Shown here piece after piece: positions 55,901 to 64,000 of a DNA stretch of 64,000 nt. The notes beneath the pieces are model-generated. The model made no database searches. It worked only from the letters and a program-made list of their open reading frames with translations, and had not been told where the DNA came from. Where the stretch lies: the NCBI GenBank assembly GCA_016987375.1, contig PJRA01000493.1, forward strand, positions 106,052 through 170,051, read 5' to 3'. Each line of letters starts with the position of its first letter. The first letter of the stretch is position 1. The translations under genes were made by a program, and so were the position numbers. The stretch comes from Brachionus koreanus (lineage: Eukaryota; Rotifera; Eurotatoria; Ploima; Brachionidae).

Positions 55901-58900
55901 ATGAAAGATGTATATCATAAAATTTATTTTCGAATACTAATTTTTTAAAATTAAAAAAATGATTTAATGCATTGTGTTTTGTAAAGGGATGCGATGTTTT
56001 ACATATCGACACCGCTGGGTTTATGGATTGCTCAAGTTGTTTTCGCAATATTGAGCTACAGTCAAACACTTCTCGTCACATATCTTACCTATAAAGTTAT
56101 AGAAAAAATAAACTCATTAAATTATTTGATCAATTTAAATATAATTTCAGGGAAATATATTGCAAAGTTTATCCCGAGTCGGATTTATTCTTGACACTCT
56201 AACGTCATTTTCACTTATTATAACGGTATTTTGATCTACTAATAAACAAAAAGTAACAAAATATTTTAAATTAATTTAAAAGTTATGGTGGCCTCCGATT
56301 CGCTTTGTTTTTGTTCCAATTTTTTTAAATTGTTGGTTAGCCAAGCGTCAATTAGAGAATATGTTCAATGATCTTCACAAAGCAATTGACAAGTCTACTT
56401 CAGTTTTATCTCAAAGATTAATGATACTAGCTGCTACACTAGGAAGTCTAATATTTACCGGGTAATTAGACATCAGTTATTTTAACCATTTTTAATTAAA
56501 TAATTTTATTAATCATAAGAGCTTGTGCCATTCAGCACATTCAAAGAGGAGGAAATAGACATTTTGGTCTATTTGAATCAGTCTGGTATATTGTTGTTAC
56601 ATTTTCAACGGTTGGCTATGGTGATATATATCCTGATATTTGGCCTTCTCAGCTATTCATGATTCTTCTAATAATTGCTGCTTTGATAGTGCTTCCATCA
56701 CAAGTAATTAAAATTTGAAAAATTCTAGAAAAATTCTAGAAAAAATTCTCAAGTTTGAACAACTGGCAATGGTTTACATGGAAAAACAAAAAAGTGGAGT
56801 GACATATACAAGGCAAAGAGCAGAAACCGAAAAGCATGTTGTTGTATGCACCACTTCAGTTAAAACAAATTTAATCATGGATTTTCTGAATGAGTTTTAT
56901 GCTCATCCGATGCTACAAAATTACTATGTTGTAGTTTTATCGCCAAGTGAATTGGATCCTAATTTGGCAATGATTTTCCAAATGCCGATATGGTCACAAA
57001 GAGTTATTTTCATTAAAGGATCTGCTTTAAGAAATTCGGACTTAAATCGAGCCCAAGTTGATTATGCTGAGGCATGTTTTATTATGGCTGCACGTAATTA
57101 TGATGATAGACAACTTGCCGATCAACATACAATTTTGAGATCTTGGGCTGTAAGAGACTTTGCGCCTAATTGCATTCAATATGTACACTTATTAAAGCCA
57201 GAGAATAAAATGCATGTTCAACACGCAAGTATTAATTATTTTAATCTTATAAAATTTAGAATAAATTCTAAACTTAGAAAAAAAAGTTCATTTCAAAATG
57301 ACACTCAATTTTTATTTTTAAAATGTGCTTTTCAATTTCAAATTACTTGTGATTACTTATATTAATTAAATTTTAATATTTTTAAAATTAGAGAAAAATA
57401 CAGAATTGATTAAAAAAATTAGCCGATTTATTAGTGCTAAATAAGTGCACTTAATACAGTATATATTATAATTTTTTTGTTTTGAGAATTTTAACTTGAT
57501 ATTTGATTATTTAGTTATATTAGTACTTTCAGAAAAGATGGGCATTTAGACTTGTTAAATTCTTAGTATAATGGAAGACTTTGTTATCCATTATTCCAAA
57601 GAGTCCTTTGTTAAAAGTGGATTAGAAAATTTTTTTTTCGGATTAATTAAATAGCACTGTTCCAGGATTTTGCACAACGGTTTACCAGAAAATCATATCT
57701 CAATGAGCGTCTTAGATTTATTTTCTCGACCTGTCTACTGTTCTTCTGAAATTAAAAAAAAATCCAAAAAATATTGAAGCATAGAAACAAAAAATATTTA
57801 TTTTAATATGATTTATTTTCTTAAAATTGAAAATTTTTATTAGATTTTTTGTTTGTCTTGAAAACGTCACGAACAAAAAATGAAAATTTTACTAAAATTG
57901 TTTCCAAATAAAATTTAACACCAGTATGATTTTACCCTTATGGATTTAATATCCTTAGTAATTAAATTCAAATAAATATTTATTATCTCTATGTTTCAAT
58001 TATTATTGTATTTTTTTTTAAGTTTTAATTATAAAATGCATTATTTAACTAAAGCATTAGTAAAAGTGAATTAAGCTTCCAGATATACAGTGTTGATTTG
58101 ACACTGGGTTTTTACCGTTTTTTACGTAAAATTAACACTTTTTTCGTAATTTAATTTAAGTTAGTTTATGTATTACTGAATGTAATTAAAAATTCGGACT
58201 TTCCGTAAATTTACATTAAAAAAATGTAAATTATTTCTCTAAAATAAATTTTTGTTTTTTGAATTGTCAAAAAAAAAATTCTAAAAAAATGGTTTGAAAA
58301 TTGGCTTTTTTTTGGCCCTTTTGTTTCTACCATTTTTTTAGAAAATTATTGTAAAATTTCCTAAAATTACGAAAAAAGTGGTAATTTTATGTAAAAAACG
58401 GTAAAAATCTAGTGTCAAATCAGCAATGTATTTACTCATTTGAAAATGACAAAATAATTTAATCCAAAGAAAATTTTTTGTATGATTTTTTTGTATAAAA
58501 AAAAATTTATTCTTGTATTTCTCGAATCTTAAAACCAATAAATAGCTAATAATTTATCATTTATTATTGAAGATTTTTTTAAGTGACTGCATCGTGTTTT
58601 TTGGATATAGACTTAAGAGTGGACTCACATACTTTTTGACCCAAAATTAATTTTTTGCATGATATTTTAATATACTTTAAAAATATTTCCATACAATTTT
58701 TGCCTAGAGTTATTTGAAAATTATATTCTGCTAATATTTTTATTGTTTTATTCAAATGAATTTAAAAAATATACCTTTTTTCTTAAAATTGTTTTTCAAA
58801 CATAATCAGAGTTAATCAAAAATTTTTGATCTCTATTATACATTTTCTTTTACTCTATTTGAATCAAATTTTTTAAAATTAATTTTAAAAGAATATGTTG

Positions 58901-61900
58901 TTTGTGAAGACGAATTTAAGTTTGCTTTGTTGGCAAATAATTGTCTTTATCCAGGTTTATCTACTTTTGTAACTTTATTACTCCATACATCTAGAGGAAG
59001 GTTAATTTTATTTAAAATTTTATTTTTAATATAATTTTTTTTAATTAAAGAGAAGGATACGGATCAGATCAAGAATGGCAACAAATATATGGGAAAAGTT
59101 CTGGAAACGAAATTTATCATATACAATTAGGAAATTCTAAATTTTTTCGAGACTATGAAGGAAAAAGTTTTACGTATGCTTCATTTCATGCTCACAGAAA
59201 GTATTCTCTTTTAGAATTATAAAAATACTCATAAAAAGATTTTAAAATTTTTTAAAGATTTGGAGTCGCTTTAGTCGGCATTCAGCCTGAAAACGATGAT
59301 ATAAAACTAAATGCTGGACCTAAATACATTTTAAAGTCAACTGACAAATGCTTTTATATGAGCATTACAAAAGAGGAAAACTCTTCATTACTAATTGAGG
59401 CCTCTGAAAAAGAAAACATACCAGATGAAGACTTGACTCTAACTGGAAATTTTACAAAAAAATTTTCCTTCAGAAGGTCTAGTTATTATAGCAAAAACAG
59501 TCAACAAAATCAAGAACAAACAAAATCTTTAATAGGTTTGAATATATTTCTAAATATAGAAGACTTGACAATCTTTTTTTTATTGATTTTACTAATGAAT
59601 TTGTATAAATTTTTTTTCTCATTATTTCAAAGTTCGACTTACTAATCATTATGAAAATTAGTTTAATTTAAGAACAATTATTTTTGAAATTAATTAATCT
59701 AATTTTATTTTAACAATTAGTAGTTTTTTTATCAATAAGTAAAAAAATTTTTGCAATAATGTAAGCAGTTTTTATATTAAAAACCTTGAGACACTTTTTC
59801 TTTTTCAGTTTTTAAAAAGTTTATATTTTTAAGTGAATTTTTGTAGCATCATTTTCTAATAAAAAAAACTTGCTAATTTAAAATTAGATGAATATTCAAA
59901 TATTTCTAACAAAAATAAAAGTTAAATTTTTTAAATACTTCATTACATCATCAATCTTCTTTTTTCTTTTAACTTTATAGTATCACATTAAAAAAAAACT
60001 GAACAATGAAATAATTTAAAAAAAAAAATTATCAATAATAAAAGTTGTCAGTAATTAATTTTCTTTATCACAGACGAGCCAAAACCCAAAAATACAGAAA
60101 AGAAACAATTTCTAGATGACAAAGTTGGATTTGGTTCAATTTCTAAAAAAAAACATCTGGTCCCAAAAAAGTATAAATTTTTCTTAAATTTTTCCGTACT
60201 AATTTAAAATTTTCAAAATAGTTATTCTAAAGGAAATTCGCCTTTTCCACCCTATGTTGGATTTTCTTCAACTTTTTGTCATTTGCTCAACGAAAAAGCA
60301 AACATCTGCTGCCTTAAATTGAACCAAGAATGCGAGCATTCTAAAGCAACTCAGATATTAGATTATAATTTTGAAAATAAAGCTATCATTTTGGCTAGTG
60401 AAAGTGCTGAAGATGCTATTTTAAACTTTATTGTGCCACTTAGATCACATGTTCTAGACGAAAATTCGCTTCATCCCATTGTATTTCTATTGGAAAACGA
60501 GTTAGTTTTAAATTTTTTTTTCAAAAGAAAAAATTACTTTATCTATTTAATTCATTAAAAGACCAAATGGAGTTTTTTTGGAAATGATTAGATGGTTCCC
60601 TTTGGTTTATTGGATGAAAGGCTCCATTAAAAATCTGGAGGATTTGTTAAAAGCAGGCATCAGTGATGCTAAGTGTTTGACTATTTTAAATAAACAAAAA
60701 AATAATTCCGAAGAAGAACAATCTCTTATAGATTGCAATACGATACTTACTGCACAATACATCTTCAGGTAAACATAATTTTTTTTAAAAATGTGAAAAG
60801 AAATTTTTTTTTTATTTATTTTTTAAAAGAATGTTTCCGAACGTCAAAATTTGTTCCGAAATTATCGATTCGAATAATATGAGATTCATGCAATTCAGAG
60901 CAAATGATCAATTTTCATTGCAAATTTCTAAGAGAGAAAAAGTAATTTAGACTCATTTAAAGAAAAATAATTTTTTTTTCTTTTATTTTTAAAAGATCTG
61001 TTTTTTTATCAGATATAAAGTATATAAGATATTTTTCATGTTCAATTATTTTACACAATTTTAACCTTTTAAAACTGCGTGCAATTTACTATTCTAGCTT
61101 TTTTTTAAATTTATTAGATCAAACCAATTTTTAACAAAGCCTTTAAAATATAATACTTACTTTATAATTTAGGTTCAAAAAATAGTTTTTCGTCTTTCTA
61201 CAAAATAAAAATTGAATATGGGATCATAGATTTTCAATTATACTTTATTAGGCCTTGAAAATTTTATTTTTTTAAGGCACAGAGTTTTTGGGGCTTTAGT
61301 GCAGCATTAAAAAACAACATTATAATATTTTTGTGAGATAAATCCCTAAATTTTTAAATTTTATAATACAAAATTTAGGAGCATTTATTTGCAACGAAAA
61401 ACGGGTGACTGATTTAGAATTAAAACTTTTTTAAACAAAATTTTAAAATTTTTTCCAGATGATTAAAATTAATTAGTTTTATAGTGAATTAATTTTATTT
61501 ATTTAAAAATGATTTTAAAATTATTTAATTAAGTTTTAATTAAATGTTACAAATTTAAAAATTAATTTAAAAGCATCTCTTTTTAAAATAAGTTACATTT
61601 GAATTCCAAAAAAATAGTTTTTTTTAAGGTGTTTTCGGCTTTTAATTCATAAATTAGTTTATAGATGTTTGGAATCATTTTGAGTTGAGACTGAATGAAC
61701 TTTTGGTTAAAGATTAGACTAGAAATGTTGCTATGTTACAGAAAAATATCAAAAATGATATACTGTCTATCAACCCTATTAAAATTAATCAAGTTCAAAT
61801 TATACATTTTTTTTTCAATTTATCTTTTTATTTGAGATTCATTTTCAGCTCATCCAAACGATTCTAAACATGAATAGAATTAAAATTGACTATACCAAAT

Positions 61901-64000
61901 CTACCAAAAGCTTAAAGCTTAATTAATATACATGCATGAAATTTTTTATTTTTATAATATTTCAAAAGTTTAAAATAAAGAAAAAAATTTATTTAAAATT
62001 AATTTTTATAATTTTTGTCAGATATAAGCAGAGTTGCATAAAAAAAAAAGAAAAAAGTCTTAACAAGTCATTTAAAAATTTAAAGTCGAGACTTAGACTT
62101 TAACACAAATAAACCATCTGATTTCTCATATTAGTTTCTAATAAAATTATTAAGATAAATAGAAAATGTATTAATTTTTTAAAAAATTGTAAATTGTAAA
62201 TTAAAAATTTTGTTTATATGTGATAAAATTCAAGTTTCAATTTTTCAAAAAGTGGTCTTAAAAACCCTAAAGACGTTAAAAATTTTAATTTTCAAGGTCA
62301 TGGCTTTACAAGTTTTAAATTTTATAATACTAAATCTTGAGCTTTTTAATGTTTAATTAATAAACTTTTTAGTGTTTATTTATTAACTAATATATGAGAT
62401 CCTTTTTAATAAAGATTCAAGTTTCTGCCTTTGAAGATACAAATTTAGATAAAAAAAATTTTAAAGGCGATTTATTATTTTTTAACTAAAATTACTGGAT
62501 CTTTAACTAAAATTACTTGAAAAAAAAATGCTAATTTTGAATAACTTGTATTATTCATCATAATTTTTCTTAACAGTATTAAAATTATAAATCAAAAATT
62601 ATTTTACTTAAAAAAAACTAAGCAAATTGTATTAAAATCTGTTTGATTTTCAAAAAATGATTGACGATGAAATTGATTTTTCAGCAATTTTTGGAGCCAA
62701 TTAAGGCTATTTCAAACAGAAGAAAATCAAGGATCTGAGCAAGAAGACGAGTACGAAAATCCAGTATCAACTGATAATAACAGAAAAGTATTTAGATTCG
62801 GTAATTGGTTGTAAACCAAGACCAGGAAGAAAGAAAAAAACAATGCCTTGGAATGTTAGGCAATAAATTATTATTTTTTATTAATTTAGTTTAAATCTAG
62901 AAAAACTATTTGTAAACTTGATTTTTATCTTTATTTTTATATCAATTAAGAAATTTTATGAAAAAAAAGGTAGTTTTATATTCATCAAGTAAATTTGGTG
63001 AAAAATCAGTAATTTTAGTTAATGAATTAGCACACGCCAATTTTAAATACTTCTGAAAAAATCAATGATTTGATAATTTCCAAGTCGTGAGTTGTACTTT
63101 TTAAATTTTTTAATTTACTTAAGACTTTTGACTTTTAAACAACTCTGTTTTTAAATAAAATTGAAATTTTAAAATTTTAATTCTTGCAACCTAATAAAAT
63201 CACGCAATAGTTAAATAATTTACAAACACCAAAAACTCTATTAATTAATTTTATAATTAAACTTTTTTTATCTTAAGATCGAAACTAATAGAGGAAGTCA
63301 AATCGCATATTTATTCAGATTACCATTTTCAAGCGGTAATGTCTTTTCAGCTGCAATGCTGGACACTCTATTGTACCAGAATTTTGTCAAAAATTATTTA
63401 ATCAGTTTTGTCCGATTAATGCTCGGTATTGATCAAGCATCTGGCTCAGGATCTTTAGCTAGTGTAAACTTGAATTTATTTCTTTCATTAAAATATAGGA
63501 CGTCGTTTGTTTTTTAAGAAAACAATAACTTATAAAGACTCTTGGATTCGAACTTATGGTAAAATTAAACAATATAATTTCAATTTTTATCTTTTTTTTT
63601 TAAGGTCGTCTTTATCAATATTTATGTTCAACTAGTAGTGAGATTCCAATTGGAGTTTATAGAACTGATCCTATACCAAAAAGTGTTCAGCATGAGTCAG
63701 TGAATAAAAATTTAAAAGTTTCTAAAAACGATATTGAAACTATGATAAAAACTCGGCTTGAATACCTCAAAATTGATAAAACTCTAAGTAAGTAAAAATT
63801 TCGAAATAAGAAATAGACGCTTTTAAATTTTTTCAGCTTCAAGTGACGAACCAGAGGAATTTTCTTATGTAATTATAAATCCATCATATGATTTAATTTT
63901 AAAAAATGGAGATATAATGTTAGTTTTACTTTAAGATTTTATTTATATTGTTTTAGATATAATTTTCTCTATTAGATTTTTGATAAAACCGGCAAACAAT
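52974..64000 (+). CDS. KCNT1: Slo2/KCNT-type potassium channel, 3' end outside window
   Basis: Twenty-two exons so far: 52974-53062, 53130-53209, 53273-53366, 53413-53448, 53514-53576, 55987-56095, 56151-56225, 56283-56461, 56520-56703, 56754-57228, 58892-59000, 59051-59200, 59258-59535, 60074-60170, 60222-60500, 60562-60768, 60830-60941, 63278-63461, 63499-63558, 63605-63787, 63837-63918, 63976-64000+. All phases agree; 1050 residues are covered. These large-conductance channels are opened by intracellular sodium and chloride and sit in the plasma membrane of excitable cells. Seen: [17 protein letters not shown], six membrane segments, the filter TVGYGD at residues 272-277, then RCK1 ([47 protein letters not shown]) and RCK2 ([69 protein letters not shown]). 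The linker between RCK domains is far shorter than in human KCNT1. Introns 5, 10 and 17 exceed 1.6 kb. Confidence 0.95.
54554..54943 (-). mobile_element. LINE C-terminal fragment in KCNT intron 5
   Basis: A 129-codon minus-strand frame includes [20 protein letters not shown], the thumb-region block ([13 protein letters not shown]) of non-LTR reverse transcriptases, and a helical C-terminal part. It belongs to a different LINE family from the fragments at 1-156 and 21310-21994. Antisense to the channel gene; 5'-truncated. Confidence 0.7.
58540..58665 (+). repeat. Dispersed repeat, right-end fragment in KCNT intron 10
   Basis: TTATTATTGAAGATTT, GTGACTGCATCGTGTTTTTT and ATACTTTTTGACCCAAAATT follow the same order as 7570-7665. 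Confidence 0.6.
62029..62110 (+). mobile_element. hAT-type GACTT MITE fragment in KCNT intron 17
   Basis: Starts CAGAGTTGCATAAAA and continues with AAGTC-type words (AAGTCTTAACAAGTCATTT, AAGTCGAGACTTAGACTTT). A separate right-end piece, GACTTTTAAACAACTCTG, ends at 63147 in the same intron. Flanks of the two do not match, so they may be separate insertions. Confidence 0.5.

Noticed and set aside
62680..62865. Extra KCNT exon in intron 17 (after TTTTTCAG, containing [15 protein letters not shown])
   Set aside because: It does not keep phase with the flanking exons, soon hits a stop and has no counterpart in the KCNT family; more likely transposon sequence.

Overview
The window is AT-rich DNA from a small multicellular animal. 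The protein-coding genes are animal genes split by many very short introns (about 44-66 nt), with a few introns of 0.5-2.4 kb that hold transposon debris. The proteins are animal-specific (Slo2/KCNT potassium channel, peptide-gated-type DEG/ENaC channels, Integrator subunit 11, MYCBP-associated protein). Strong AT richness, tiny introns and many kinds of decayed transposon would fit a monogonont rotifer of the Brachionus type, but that placement is an inference and no marker gene here proves it.

Layout. 1-4.7 kb: a LINE reverse-transcriptase fragment, an FKBP12-type prolyl isomerase and a RING/coiled-coil/PDZ-PDZ gene, all on the minus strand. 4.7-12.1 kb: mostly gene-poor, with two small minus-strand genes (a one-pass membrane peptide and a secreted acidic protein), a dispersed repeat and a long inverted-repeat element. 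12.1-14.0 kb: glutamate-cysteine ligase catalytic subunit (minus). 14.0-19.9 kb: a signal-peptide/LRR-like/one-TM receptor-like gene (plus) between MULE and mariner remnants. 19.9-27.2 kb: MYCBPAP (plus, 10 exons). 27.2-32.3 kb: tRNA-derived SINE, Helitron helicase remnant, an orphan secreted helical protein and a Tc1-like remnant. 32.4-36.1 kb: INTS11 (minus, 10 exons). 36.1-48.4 kb: three DEG/ENaC channel genes in tandem on the plus strand, separated by LINE, MULE, SINE and hAT-type pieces. 48.4-53.0 kb: gene-poor. 53.0-64.0 kb: a Slo2/KCNT-type sodium/chloride-activated potassium channel (plus, at least 22 exons) running off the window end.

Exon joins were worked out by hand: GT..AG boundaries were accepted only when reading phase was kept and the joined protein still matched the family. 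For INTS11, MYCBPAP, GCLC, DEG/ENaC-1 and KCNT the joined frames close exactly. The genes share no obvious pathway; the one functional cluster is the DEG/ENaC trio. The richest material for follow-up is the mobile DNA: a GACTT-rich hAT-type MITE family with exact 8-bp target duplications, several TTAA-flanked miniature elements (two inside introns of essential genes), a near-perfect inverted-repeat element, and remnants of at least six transposon classes.
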